Source: Massilia sp. BSC265 (GTDB lineage: Bacteria; Pseudomonadota; Gammaproteobacteria; Burkholderiales; Burkholderiaceae_D). Taken from it: a stretch of 64,000 nucleotides of DNA. Shown piece after piece: positions 24,711 to 34,313 of the stretch. The first letter of the stretch is position 1; each line of letters opens with the position of its first letter. The position numbers and the translations under genes were made by a program. The stretch lies in contig NZ_JPXI01000040.1 of the NCBI RefSeq assembly GCF_000740675.1, forward strand, positions 62,001 to 126,000, in the 5' to 3' direction. The notes beneath the pieces are model-generated. The model did no database searches and was not told where the DNA came from. It saw only the letters and a program-made list of their open reading frames with translations.

Positions 24711-24920
24711 CGCGCTGGATAGTTGAAAAACTGAACACTAATATCTCAATTTGATAATAAAATTGCGCCAGTAAATAAAAATGCTCGTGGCATGTGAACC
24801 TATTTGCAGGAAAAAGGGTGAAAGTGGCGCGTTTGCCACTGTTCTGATTTGGCAAGCCGGCTGGTACAATATGGGACTCCATGACGAGTCTGCACCCGCG
24901 CGCTCAGCATGGGGCGATGT

Positions 24921-24995
24921 GTCGCCATAGTACAATGGATAGTACAAGGTCCTCCTAAGACTTAGATGCAGGTTCGATTCCTGCTGGCGACACCA
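24921..24995 (+). tRNA. tRNA-Arg (anticodon CCT)
   Basis: The cloverleaf folds cleanly. Acceptor GTCGCCA pairs with TGGCGAC (24985-24991). The D arm is GTAC/GTAC, the anticodon stem AGGTC/GACTT encloses the loop CTCCTAA with anticodon CCT, and the T arm is GCAGG-TTCGATT-CCTGC. The discriminator A and CCA end are encoded. It reads the rare AGG codon. A TACAAT hexamer at 24865-24870 may be its -10 box. The 200 bp before it are AT-rich and otherwise empty. Confidence 0.97.
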
Positions 24996-25170
24996 TCTTC
25001 AAGGCCCATCCGGGCAAAGCTTCCACAGACTTCACCAGTGCCCCGTGCGGCCCGTCTTTGCTTGCCTGGTCCCAGGAAACTGGGGCGCTCGGCTGCCAGT
25101 CGGTACAATGGGCGCTTCTTTCAACATTTTGCGTCCGCGCCATGTAGCGGCGGCGGACGGTTCACGGATC

Positions 25171-27129
25171 ATGGCTGTCATTTCCCTCACTTCCGCGCAA
25201 CTGGCTTTCGGCCACGTCGCGCTGCTCGACCACGCTGACTTTTCCCTGGAGACCGGCGAGCGCGTCGGCCTGATCGGCCGCAACGGCACCGGCAAGTCTT
25301 CGTTGCTGAAGATCATCTCGGGTCGCGCCAGGCTCGACGACGGCCTGCTGGTCATGCAGCAGGGCGTCAAGATCGCCTATGTCGAGCAGGAACCCGTCTT
25401 CGATCCGGAAGCGAGCGTGTTCGATGCGGTGGCCGCCGGCATGGGCGACCAGCAGGCGATGCTGGCCGAGTACGAATCCCTCACCGGACAGTTCGGCGGT
25501 GGCAACGACGAGGCGCTGATGGAGCGCATGCACGAGCTCCAGCTCAAGCTCGACGCCGTCGACGGCTGGAACCTGGCGCACAAGGTCGACACCACGCTCG
25601 ACCGCCTCGGGCTGAACCGCGATGCAAGGATGGGCACGCTGTCGGGCGGGATGCAGAAGCGCGTGGCCCTGGCCGTGGCGCTGGTGTCCGGCCCCGACGT
25701 GCTGCTGCTGGACGAACCGACCAACCACCTCGACTTCACCTCGATCAAGTGGCTCGAAGGCCTGCTACGCGAGTTCCGCGGCTCGGTGCTGTTCATTACC
25801 CACGACCGCAGCTTCCTCGACAACGTCGCCACCCGCATCATCGAGCTCGACCGTGGGCGCCTGCTCTCGTTCCCCGGCAACTTCTCGACCTACCAGGAGC
25901 GCAAGCGCGAGCTGCTTGCCAACGAGGAGGTCGAGAACGCCAAGTTCGACAAGTTCCTGGCCCAGGAAGAAGTCTGGATCCGCAAGGGCGTGCAGGCGCG
26001 CCGTACCCGTGACGAAGGCCGGGTGCGCCGCCTCGAGGCGCTGCGCCTGCAGCGTGCGGCGCGGCGCGAGCAGCAAGGCACGGTCCGCCTCGACATCGGC
26101 GCCGGCGAACGCTCGGGCAAGATCGTCGCCGACATGGAAAACATCTCGAAGTCGTTCGGCGAGAAAGTCATCGTGCGCAACTTCACGGGCACGATCATGC
26201 GTGGCGACAAGGTCGGCCTGATCGGCCCGAACGGCGCCGGCAAGACCACCTTGCTCAAGATCATCCTCGGCGAAGAGACGGCCGACAGCGGGACGGTCAA
26301 GCTCGGCACCCGCCTGAACGTCGCCTATTTCGACCAGATGCGCGCCCAGCTCAACGACGAGGCGAGCCTGGCCGATACCATTTCGCCGGGCAGCGACTGG
26401 GTCGAGATCAACGGCCAGAAGAAGCATGTGATGACCTACCTCAGCGACTTCCTGTTCGCACCGGAACGCGCACGCTCGCCCGTGAAATCGCTTTCCGGTG
26501 GTGAGCGCAACCGCCTGCTGCTGGCGCGCCTGTTCGCCAAGCCGGCCAACTGCCTGGTGCTGGACGAACCGACCAACGACCTCGACATCGAAACCCTGGA
26601 ACTGCTCGAGGAATTGCTTGAGGAATATGCCGGCACCGTGTTCCTGGTGAGCCACGACCGTACCTTCCTCGACAATGTCGTGACCCAGGTGATCGTTGCC
26701 GAAGGGGACGGACTGTGGCGCGAATACGTCGGTGGCTACACCGACTGGGAACGTGCGCGCGCCAGCGAGCCTGCAGCATCGGCGAAGGCCGCCGCCACTC
26801 TTGCGAAGAGCCCTGCGGCGCCCCCCGCAGCGCCCGTCAACTCAGCAGCCAAAGCTGGTGAAATGTCATCTACCGCACAGAGCGGGTCTGGTAAAAAGGT
26901 AAAGTTGAGCTACAAGGAGCAACGCGAGCTGGAGGAACTTCCCCAGCTGATCGCGACTCTTGAAGATGAGCAGTCGGCGATTGCAGCCCAGCTGAATTCG
27001 CCGGACTTCTACAAGCAGAATCCCGGCGATGCGCGGCGCCTGAGCGAGCGCCACGCCGAGATCGACGACCTGCTGCTCGACGCCCTCGAACGCTGGGAAC
27101 GCATCGAAGCCCGCGCAAGGGGCGAGTAG
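25171..27129 (+). CDS. uup: ABC-F ATPase Uup
   Basis: 652 aa cytoplasmic protein with two ATP-binding cassettes and no membrane segment. Walker A motifs are GRNGTGKSS (36-44) and GPNGAGKTT (352-360); both Walker B sites read LDEPTNxLD, and signature motifs LSGG occur in each half. The C-terminal 80 or so residues form the charged coiled coil typical of Uup (YKEQRELEELPQLI). A Pro/Ala-rich linker precedes it. ABC-F proteins act on ribosomes, and Uup affects transposon excision and branched DNA. The ATG at 25171 is chosen because the ABC domain starts immediately; an upstream in-frame extension lacks similarity. Confidence 0.94.
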   Translation: MAVISLTSAQLAFGHVALLDHADFSLETGERVGLIGRNGTGKSSLLKIISGRARLDDGLLVMQQGVKIAYVEQEPVFDPEASVFDAVAAGMGDQQAMLAEYESLTGQFGGGNDEALMERMHELQLKLDAVDGWNLAHKVDTTLDRLGLNRDARMGTLSGGMQKRVALAVALVSGPDVLLLDEPTNHLDFTSIKWLEGLLREFRGSVLFITHDRSFLDNVATRIIELDRGRLLSFPGNFSTYQERKRELLANEEVENAKFDKFLAQEEVWIRKGVQARRTRDEGRVRRLEALRLQRAARREQQGTVRLDIGAGERSGKIVADMENISKSFGEKVIVRNFTGTIMRGDKVGLIGPNGAGKTTLLKIILGEETADSGTVKLGTRLNVAYFDQMRAQLNDEASLADTISPGSDWVEINGQKKHVMTYLSDFLFAPERARSPVKSLSGGERNRLLLARLFAKPANCLVLDEPTNDLDIETLELLEELLEEYAGTVFLVSHDRTFLDNVVTQVIVAEGDGLWREYVGGYTDWERARASEPAASAKAAATLAKSPAAPPAAPVNSAAKAGEMSSTAQSGSGKKVKLSYKEQRELEELPQLIATLEDEQSAIAAQLNSPDFYKQNPGDARRLSERHAEIDDLLLDALERWERIEARARGE

Positions 27130-27170
27130 CGTAACTAACCAGGCAGGCCAGGCGCCTGCTCTACAAGGAC

Positions 27171-27899
27171 ATGACCGAGCACAACGACTCCCGTACCGCT
27201 CCATCACCACAAGCCGCGTTATCGGTCGACGCACCCCTCTTCAGCCGCGCCGCCTGGGCGCGGATCCTGCCTTTCGGCGCCTACATCTTCTTCATCATCC
27301 TCGGCGACATGCTCGAGCGCACGGGCATGTCCCGCGCCGACCTGCGCTGGCTCTACCCGGTGCAGATCGGCGCCGTGGCCATCCTGCTGGCCGTGTTCTG
27401 GCGCCGCTACCACGAGCTGCGCGCGCCGCTGCCCACTGCGGGGCAGTTGCTGGTGTCGGTGGCGACAGGGGTGCTCGTGCTGGTCCTCTGGATCAACCTC
27501 GACGCGCCCTGGATGACGCTCGGCTCGAGCCCGGGCTACGACCCCCGCACCAACGGCGAGCTCGACTGGCTTCTGATCGTCATCCGCATCGCCGGCGCCG
27601 CCCTGGTCGTGCCCGTCATGGAAGAACTGTTCTGGCGCTCCTTCGTGATGCGCTGGGTCGATGCCGCCGACTTCGAGGCGCTTGAGCCGGCGCGGGTCGG
27701 CATCAAGGGTTTCCTGGTGTCGGTCGTCCTGTTCGGCTTCGAACACAACCTGTGGCTGGCCGGCATCGTCGCCGGCGTGGCCTACAGCCTCCTTTACATG
27801 CGTCACCGCAACCTCTGGTCTGCGGTGATCGCCCACGCTGTCACCAATGGCCTGCTCGGCGCCTGGGTGGTCGCAACCGGCAGCTGGGCCTTCTGGTAA
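27171..27899 (+). CDS. CPBP/CAAX-type membrane protease of exosortase loci
   Basis: 242 aa polytopic membrane protein with seven or so hydrophobic segments. The type II CAAX protease (Abi) motifs are present: E151-E152-xxx-R156 (EELFWR), F188-xxx-H192 (FGFEH) and H222-xxx-N226 (HAVTN). This family has a branch found beside exosortase and PEP-CTERM systems (TIGR03008-type), which fits its position as the first gene of the eps cluster. It may process lipoproteins or PEP-CTERM-related substrates in the membrane; the target is unknown. epsL follows after 56 bp. Confidence 0.85.
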   Translation: MTEHNDSRTAPSPQAALSVDAPLFSRAAWARILPFGAYIFFIILGDMLERTGMSRADLRWLYPVQIGAVAILLAVFWRRYHELRAPLPTAGQLLVSVATGVLVLVLWINLDAPWMTLGSSPGYDPRTNGELDWLLIVIRIAGAALVVPVMEELFWRSFVMRWVDAADFEALEPARVGIKGFLVSVVLFGFEHNLWLAGIVAGVAYSLLYMRHRNLWSAVIAHAVTNGLLGAWVVATGSWAFW

Positions 27900-27955
27900 T
27901 CCGCACGCAAACCGATCATCACCCAAGCGCAATGACTTCGGAAAAGACAAACAAT

Positions 27956-29185
27956 ATGATGCCTTTACGCCACCCATCCCTGCGCCCGATCGCCCTGTTT
28001 ATCGGTGCCATGTTCATGTTCCCGGCCCACCAGGCGGCCGCCCAGCAGCAGCAACAGCCGGAAGAGGGCCTGAAGCTGTATGGCGGCATCGGCTGGGGCT
28101 ATGACGACAACCTGCTGCGGGTGCCGGACAACCGGCCGGCCTTCGGGGGCAAGCGCAGCGACCGCTGGCGCCAGGCCGAGGCCGGCGTCGTGTACAACAA
28201 GCGCATCAGCCGCCAGCGCGTGGCGGTGGTGGCCAAGGCTTCCAAGGTCGACTTCGATTTCTTCAAGCAGCTCGACTACGACGGCCGCGACCTGCAGGCG
28301 ACCTGGTTCTGGGAGCTGGGCAACAAGTTCGAAGGGCAGGCCGGCACCCTGTACGACCGCTCGCTGTCCTCGTACACCGACTTCTTCAGCGACGAGCGCA
28401 ACGTGCGCGAGCGCCGCCGCCAATGGTTCGATGCCGGCTGGAAGATGCACCCGAGCTGGAAGCTGCGCACCGGCTTCACCCGCGAACGCTACGAATACGA
28501 GCTGCTGCGCCAGCGCTGGAACAACCGCACCGAAAAGGCCTCCGAAGTCGAACTCTTGTATCGGCCGAAGAGCGGCAGCTCGGTTGGCCTGGTGGCGCGC
28601 CGTGTCGAGGGCGAATACCCGTTTCGGCGCCCGACCACGATCGGGGTGCTGAACGACGACTTCACCCAGGACGAACTGAAGGTGCGCGTCAACTGGTACG
28701 CCACCGGATCGACGACCGTGCAGGCCCTGGCCGGCTATGTGCGCCGCGAGCAGCCCTCGTTCGGGGAAGGTAGCACCAAGGGTTTCAACGGCCGCGTGAA
28801 CGCCTACTACCAGCCGCGCGGCAAGGTGACCTACAACGCTTCGGTATGGCGCGAATTCGCCCCGATCGAAAGCTCCATCGTCAGCTACACGCTGAACCGC
28901 GGCGCCAGCGTCGGCGCCAGCTGGCAGGCCACCGGCAAGATCAAGGTCGACGCCAACGCCGCCTACGAACAGCGCGCCTACAACCCTCGCTCGGTCGGGG
29001 TCGCCAGCCTGGGCGACCTGGACGATACGCTGAAGACGGCCAGCCTGCGCGCCACCTGGCAGGTCAAGCGCAAGGTCGCGGTCTCGGCCGGCTGGCAGCA
29101 CCAGTCGCGCAGCGGTTCGCAGACGCTCAACCTGGGCAAATTCGACGCCAACACCGTGATGGTGAACGCGAACGTGCTGTTCTGA
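27956..29185 (+). CDS. epsL: EpsL, outer-membrane beta-barrel of XrtB-type EPS loci
   Basis: 409 aa. A signal peptide (ALFIGAMFMFPAHQAAAQ) is followed by many alternating amphipathic strands ending in a C-terminal phenylalanine (VMVNANVLF), as in outer-membrane barrels. Sequence and place match the family of exosortase-B-associated EPS proteins called EpsL. It may form or assist the outer-membrane exit of the polymer. GGAAAAG precedes the ATG pair at 27956/27959; an in-frame ATG at 27932 is a weaker alternative. epsB starts 19 bp downstream. Confidence 0.83.
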   Translation: MMPLRHPSLRPIALFIGAMFMFPAHQAAAQQQQQPEEGLKLYGGIGWGYDDNLLRVPDNRPAFGGKRSDRWRQAEAGVVYNKRISRQRVAVVAKASKVDFDFFKQLDYDGRDLQATWFWELGNKFEGQAGTLYDRSLSSYTDFFSDERNVRERRRQWFDAGWKMHPSWKLRTGFTRERYEYELLRQRWNNRTEKASEVELLYRPKSGSSVGLVARRVEGEYPFRRPTTIGVLNDDFTQDELKVRVNWYATGSTTVQALAGYVRREQPSFGEGSTKGFNGRVNAYYQPRGKVTYNASVWREFAPIESSIVSYTLNRGASVGASWQATGKIKVDANAAYEQRAYNPRSVGVASLGDLDDTLKTASLRATWQVKRKVAVSAGWQHQSRSGSQTLNLGKFDANTVMVNANVLF

Positions 29186-29203
29186 AGCACCATGAAGTGA
29201 CTT

Positions 29204-30586
29204 ATGACGGTCAACGACATCCCGATCATCTCGTTTTTCCAGCGCGTGCTCGATCCCCTGATCATCATGGGGACCCTGTACCTGGCCACGCTGTACTACC
29301 AGGAGCCGTTCTCGGGGTACTCGCTGGTGCTGATGATCCTGGCGTTCTTCATCTCGTCTTCGATCTACCAGCATGTCGATCCCTACCGCACCTGGCGCAG
29401 CGGCCGCATGCTGGCCTATGCGCGCGACACCGTATTCGGCTGGTGCCTGACCATCGCGGTGCTGTACTTCCTGGGCTCGGCCAGCGGCCTGAAGTACTTC
29501 TATGACGAGCGCGTGCTGCTGGCCTGGTTCATCGCCACGCCGGTGACGATCCTGGCCAGCCACCTGGCGGTGCGCAAGGCCACCGGCAGCCGCGACCGCA
29601 AGCGCGAGGTGCGTTCGATCGTGGTGGTCGGCATCAACGATGTCGGCATCAAGTTTGCCAAGGTGTGCGAACGTCACCCGAACCTGTTCATGGAAGTCTG
29701 CGGCTTCTTCGAGGACCGCAACGACGAGCGCCGCCCAAGCGAGGTGGGGCATCCGGTATTGGGCGGCATGGCGGACGTGTGCCACTACGTGCGTCAGCAC
29801 AACATCAAGATGATTTTCATCAGCCAGCCGATCTCGGCCCAGCCGCGCATCCGCAAGCTGATCGACGAGCTGAAGGACACCACGGCCTCGGTCTACTTCC
29901 TGCCGGACGTCTATGTATTCGACCTGATGCAGGCCAGGTTCGACACCGTCGGCGGCATGCCGGTCATCGCGATCAGCGAGACTCCCTTCATGGGCTGGAA
30001 CAGCGTGATCAAGCGCGGCAGCGACATCGTCATCGGCAGCATCATCCTGGTGCTGCTGGCGCCCCTGATGCTGGTGATCGCCATGGCCGTCAAGCTCAGC
30101 TCGCCTGGCCCCGTCATCTTCCGCCAGCGTCGCTACGGCCTGTATGGCGAAGAAATCTTCGTGTACAAGTTCCGCTCGATGACCGTGACCGAAGACGGCC
30201 CCAACGTGGTACAGGCGCAGAAGAATGACCAGCGCGTGACGAAGGTTGGCGGCTTCCTGCGCCGCACCTCGCTCGACGAGCTGCCGCAGTTCATCAACGT
30301 GCTGCAAGGACGCATGAGCCTGGTTGGACCGCGTCCGCACGCGGTCGCCCACAACGAGCAGTACCGCAAGCTGATCAAGGGTTACATGCTGCGCCACAAG
30401 GTGCGGCCGGGAATTACCGGCTGGGCCCAGGTGAACGGCCTGCGCGGCGAAACCGCCACGCTCGACAAGATGGAAGCGCGCATCCAGTACGACCTCGATT
30501 ACCTGCGCAACTGGTCGCTCTGGCTCGACCTGTGGATCATCATCAAGACCGTGAAGGTCGTGCTGACGCGCGAGAACGCGCACTGA
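29204..30586 (+). CDS. epsB: Undecaprenyl-phosphate sugar phosphotransferase (EPS initiator)
   Basis: 460 aa WcaJ/EpsB-type polyprenyl glycosyl-1-phosphate transferase. Four N-terminal membrane helices (residues 15-125) precede a Rossmann-like cytoplasmic domain (VVVGINDVGIKFA). The catalytic C-terminal domain begins after a membrane segment (about 270-300) and holds KFRSM, DELPQ and GPRP motifs plus KVRPGITGWAQVNG. It transfers glucose-1-phosphate or a related sugar phosphate to undecaprenyl phosphate, starting each EPS repeat unit at the inner membrane. Confidence 0.93.
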   Translation: MTVNDIPIISFFQRVLDPLIIMGTLYLATLYYQEPFSGYSLVLMILAFFISSSIYQHVDPYRTWRSGRMLAYARDTVFGWCLTIAVLYFLGSASGLKYFYDERVLLAWFIATPVTILASHLAVRKATGSRDRKREVRSIVVVGINDVGIKFAKVCERHPNLFMEVCGFFEDRNDERRPSEVGHPVLGGMADVCHYVRQHNIKMIFISQPISAQPRIRKLIDELKDTTASVYFLPDVYVFDLMQARFDTVGGMPVIAISETPFMGWNSVIKRGSDIVIGSIILVLLAPLMLVIAMAVKLSSPGPVIFRQRRYGLYGEEIFVYKFRSMTVTEDGPNVVQAQKNDQRVTKVGGFLRRTSLDELPQFINVLQGRMSLVGPRPHAVAHNEQYRKLIKGYMLRHKVRPGITGWAQVNGLRGETATLDKMEARIQYDLDYLRNWSLWLDLWIIIKTVKVVLTRENAH

Positions 30587-30866
30587 GCGCACCGGTCGCA
30601 TTGAACCCGGCGGTGCCGCGGGCATCGAACGACAGGGTGATCGGAAATCGTCGTATTGCGAAAAGTAATTAACTGCTTTCAATGTGTAGTTATTTACTGG
30701 TGAAAACACTTTAAATTCAAGTTGGCAATTATTCGCTTAAGCTCAACTTAAAAGCAACGCGCACGATTGGCATCTTGCTTGCATGACCACACGGGCTGCG
30801 TAGAATCGTTGATGAGTTTGCAACTATCGGAGCTGGTGTTCGTCTGGTTCCGCACGGGAAAACAAT

Positions 30867-31982
30867 ATGAAGAAAGCACTGATTACCGGCGTTACCGGCC
30901 AGGATGGTTCCTACCTGGCGGAGCTGCTGCTCGAAAAGGGCTATGAGGTCCACGGCATCAAGCGCCGCGCCTCCCTGTTCAACACCGGGCGCATCGACCA
31001 TATCTACCAGGACCCGCACGCCGACAATCCGCGCTTGATCCTCCACTACGGCGACCTCACCGATACCTCCAACCTGACCCGCATCCTGCAGCAGGTGCAG
31101 CCGGACGAGGTCTACAACCTGGGGGCGATGAGCCACGTAGCCGTCTCCTTCGAGTCGCCCGAGTACACCGCCGACGTCGACGGCCTCGGCACCCTGCGCC
31201 TGCTGGAGGCGATCCGCTTCCTGGGACTGGAAAAGAAAACCCGCTTCTATCAGGCCTCAACCTCCGAACTGTACGGCCTGGTGCAGGAAATCCCGCAGCG
31301 CGAGACCACGCCCTTCTATCCGCGCAGTCCCTACGCGGTGGCCAAGCTGTACGCCTACTGGATCACCGTGAACTACCGCGAGGCCTACGGCATGTATGCC
31401 TGTAACGGCATCCTGTTCAACCACGAATCGCCGCGCCGCGGCGAGACCTTCGTCACCCGCAAGATCACCCGCGCGCTGGCCAACATCGCCCAGGGCCTGG
31501 AGCCCCGGCTCTTCCTCGGCAACCTGAGTGCCTTGCGCGATTGGGGCCATGCCCGCGACTACGTCCACATGCAGTGGCTGATGCTGCAGCAGGACAAGCC
31601 GGAAGACTTCGTGATCGCCACCGGGCGCCAGTACTCGGTGCGCCAGTTCGTCGAGGTCGCAGCAGCCGAGCTCGGCATCGAGATCGCATGGCGGGGGGAG
31701 GGGGTCGAGGAGCGCGGCGTGGTGGCGAAGGTAGCGGGCGACCGCGCGCCGGGCGTCAAGGTCGGCCAGACCATCGTCGCCGTGGACCCGCAATATTTCC
31801 GTCCGACCGAGGTCGAGACCCTGCTGGGCGACCCAAGCCGTGCGCGCGAGCGCCTTGGCTGGGAACCGACAACCAGTTTCGAAGCGATGGTGCAGGAGAT
31901 GGTGGCGCATGACCTGGACACGGCGCGCCGCCACAAGCTGCTCGCATCGCATGGCTACAACGTTGCACTTTCATTGGAGTAA
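30867..31982 (+). CDS. gmd: GDP-mannose 4,6-dehydratase
   Basis: 371 aa extended SDR enzyme converting GDP-mannose to GDP-4-keto-6-deoxymannose. The NADP-binding motif GVTGQDGSYLAE is at residues 8-19, followed by IKRRASLFNTGRIDHIY, a Thr/Ser region STSELYG and the pair Tyr156/Lys160 in YAVAK. It uses GDP-mannose made by manC at the far end of the cluster and feeds fcl, which starts two bases after its stop. A 280-bp AT-rich spacer upstream probably contains a promoter. Confidence 0.97.
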   Translation: MKKALITGVTGQDGSYLAELLLEKGYEVHGIKRRASLFNTGRIDHIYQDPHADNPRLILHYGDLTDTSNLTRILQQVQPDEVYNLGAMSHVAVSFESPEYTADVDGLGTLRLLEAIRFLGLEKKTRFYQASTSELYGLVQEIPQRETTPFYPRSPYAVAKLYAYWITVNYREAYGMYACNGILFNHESPRRGETFVTRKITRALANIAQGLEPRLFLGNLSALRDWGHARDYVHMQWLMLQQDKPEDFVIATGRQYSVRQFVEVAAAELGIEIAWRGEGVEERGVVAKVAGDRAPGVKVGQTIVAVDPQYFRPTEVETLLGDPSRARERLGWEPTTSFEAMVQEMVAHDLDTARRHKLLASHGYNVALSLE

Positions 31983-31984
31983 GC

Positions 31985-33022
31985 GTGTCGAACAATCAGC
32001 CCAGAATCTACGTCGCCGGCCATCGTGGCCTGGTCGGCTCCGCCATCGTGCGCGTCCTGCGCAACGGGGGACACACCAACATCGTCACCCGTACCCACGC
32101 CGAACTGGAACTCACCGACCAGGCGCAGGTGCGCGAGTTCTTCCGTACCGAACAGATCGACCAGGTCTACCTGGCCGCGGCCAAGGTGGGTGGTATCCAC
32201 GCCAACAACACGTATCCGGCGGAATTTATCTACGACAACATGATGGTGCAGGCCAATGTCGTGCATGAAGCATGGCGCGCCGGCGTCCAGAAGCTGCTGT
32301 TCCTCGGCTCCTCCTGCATCTATCCGCGGCTGGCGGCGCAGCCGATCCGCGAGGAGTACCTGATGAACGGCATCCTCGAGCCGACCAACGAGCCTTATGC
32401 CATGGCCAAGATCGCCGGCATCAAGCTGTGCGAGAGCTACAACCGCCAGTACGGCACCGATTACCGCAGCGTGATGCCGACCAACCTGTACGGCCCGGGC
32501 GACAACTATCATCCGGAAAACAGCCACGTGATCCCGGCCCTGCTGCGCCGCTTCCACGAAGCGCGCGAAAACAACGCGCCGGAGGTGGTCATCTGGGGCA
32601 GCGGCAAGCCGATGCGCGAGTTCCTGTACGTGGACGACATGGCGGCTGCCAGCGTCTACGTGATGAACCTGCCGCACCAGGTCTATGCGGCCAACACCGA
32701 CCCCATGCATTCGCACATCAACGTCGGCACCGGTCAGGACGTCACGATCGCCGAGCTGGCGCGGCTGGTGGGCGAGACCGTGGGCTACCGCGGCCGCATC
32801 GTGTTCGACGCCAGCAAGCCGGACGGCACGCCGCGCAAGCTGCTCGACGTGTCGAAGCTGGCCGCACTCGGCTGGCGCGCCAGCACACCGTTGCAGGAAG
32901 GCCTGCGCCGCGCCTACGAAGCCTTTGTTGCCGAGCAGGAAGCGGAAGAGCTCGGTCCGCAGGACGTCCCGGCCGAGCTGCTGGGACGCGGGCCAGGTGG
33001 CGTAACCTCGGTGGCGGCATGA
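31985..33022 (+). CDS. fcl: GDP-L-fucose synthase
   Basis: 345 aa epimerase-reductase that turns GDP-4-keto-6-deoxymannose into GDP-L-fucose. The motifs are GHRGLVGSAIVR at the N-terminus, GSSCIYPRLAAQPI with the active-site Ser/Cys, and Tyr138/Lys142 in YAMAK, close to the E. coli enzyme positions. The C-terminal tail is about 20 residues longer than usual and low in complexity. With gmd it indicates fucose (or a 6-deoxymannose relative) in the polymer. Confidence 0.96.
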   Translation: MSNNQPRIYVAGHRGLVGSAIVRVLRNGGHTNIVTRTHAELELTDQAQVREFFRTEQIDQVYLAAAKVGGIHANNTYPAEFIYDNMMVQANVVHEAWRAGVQKLLFLGSSCIYPRLAAQPIREEYLMNGILEPTNEPYAMAKIAGIKLCESYNRQYGTDYRSVMPTNLYGPGDNYHPENSHVIPALLRRFHEARENNAPEVVIWGSGKPMREFLYVDDMAAASVYVMNLPHQVYAANTDPMHSHINVGTGQDVTIAELARLVGETVGYRGRIVFDASKPDGTPRKLLDVSKLAALGWRASTPLQEGLRRAYEAFVAEQEAEELGPQDVPAELLGRGPGGVTSVAA

Positions 33023-33194
33023 GTTCCCTCAACTGTGTGGGCGTGCTAGCAGTTTGTTAATTGACGAACAGAGAAGGAATCGTGCGGAACCCAGAATGGA
33101 TGAGTGCTGAATCATCCCTGACTTCTTGTACGGGGCACGATAAAAAGAGAACAAGCGGCGGGCTCGCCCGCTAACCAACGTCGAGGAAATTATC

Positions 33195-34259
33195 TTGAAA
33201 ACCTTCCATTTGGCAGCCAACCAGATCTCCTTCCCAACCCCACGGCGCATGCTGTCTGCGGCGGCGCTGGTGCTGTGTGCGGCGACCCTGGCCGGCTGCA
33301 GCAAGGATGAAGCACCCAAGGAGTCGAAGCCGGGCCAGGCCCTGGCCAGCGTCAACGGCGAGGAAATCACCGTACTGCAGCTGAACGAGGAGTTGCAGCG
33401 CCTGGGCGTCGGCGCACAGCAGCAGCAGGTGGCCGGCAAGCAGGTGCTGCAGGCCCTGATCGACCGCGAACTGCTGGAAAGCGAGGCTGCCAAGGAAAAG
33501 CTCGACCGTGATCCGAAAGTGATGCAGGCCATCGAGCGTGCGCGCTCGCTGATCATCGCCCAGGCCTACATGCAGAAGCGACTCGGCGAGCCGGTGCGCC
33601 CGTCGCAGGCCGAAGTGGAAGACTACTTCAACAAGAACCCGCAGTTCTTCAGCAACCGCAAGCAGTTCGCCATGAACGAGCTGATCCTCTCGGCAAGCGA
33701 CCTGACGCCGGAAGTGCGTGCCGCCGCCGACAACGCCAAGTCGCTGGAGGAAGTGGCCGTGTTCCTCGACGCGCGCAACATCAAGTACGGCCGCGCCCAG
33801 GTCACGCGCAGCACCGCCGACCTGAACCCGCAGCTGTCCGCCAAGCTGCTGTCGATGCAGAAAGGCCAACTGTTCGCAGTCAAGGAAGGCGACCGCGCCA
33901 TGCTGATCTCGATCGCCGAAGTACGCGATGCGCCCGTCACCCTGGCCATCGCCGCACCGCAGATCAGCCAGTACCTGATGAACAAGAAGAACAAGGAGCT
34001 GGCCGCCGCCGAGATCCAGCGCCTGCGCGGTACCGCCAAGATTGCTTACCTGAACAAGGACTATCAGCCGGACCCGAACGCTCCGGCAGGCGGCGCCCCT
34101 GCGGCGGCGCCGGCCGCGGGCACCCCGGCCATCACTGCGGATCCGTCCGCGACCGCGGTGGCGACCGGGCCAGCCGGGCAGTCCGTGGCGCCGCCGGCCG
34201 AAACCGGCGCTGCCACCGACAAGTCTGCGCTCGAACGTGGTGTCGCCGGCCTGAAGTAA
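33195..34259 (+). CDS. epsD: EpsD-family peptidyl-prolyl isomerase lipoprotein
   Basis: 354 aa. A type II signal ends in the lipobox LAGC with Cys35, so it is a periplasmic lipoprotein. The body resembles SurA/PpiD-type chaperones: an N-terminal helical region (EITVLQLNEELQRLG, ALIDRELLESEAAKEKLD) and a parvulin-like segment (about 135-240, KQFAMNELILSASD). A Pro/Ala-rich tail of about 65 residues follows. EpsD proteins accompany EPS export genes in XrtB loci and may help fold the outer-membrane export proteins. Two hairpins lie in its 170-bp leader. Confidence 0.85.
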   Translation: MKTFHLAANQISFPTPRRMLSAAALVLCAATLAGCSKDEAPKESKPGQALASVNGEEITVLQLNEELQRLGVGAQQQQVAGKQVLQALIDRELLESEAAKEKLDRDPKVMQAIERARSLIIAQAYMQKRLGEPVRPSQAEVEDYFNKNPQFFSNRKQFAMNELILSASDLTPEVRAAADNAKSLEEVAVFLDARNIKYGRAQVTRSTADLNPQLSAKLLSMQKGQLFAVKEGDRAMLISIAEVRDAPVTLAIAAPQISQYLMNKKNKELAAAEIQRLRGTAKIAYLNKDYQPDPNAPAGGAPAAAPAAGTPAITADPSATAVATGPAGQSVAPPAETGAATDKSALERGVAGLK

Positions 34260-34313
34260 TGACCTCATCGACTCAATCTACTAACAGCAATAACAGGAAT
34301 TGAAGGAGCAATC

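Noticed and set aside
33086..33175. Riboswitch in the epsD leader
   Set aside because: Two short hairpins are visible, but I could not fit the sequence to any riboswitch class I know, including the cyclic di-GMP types.
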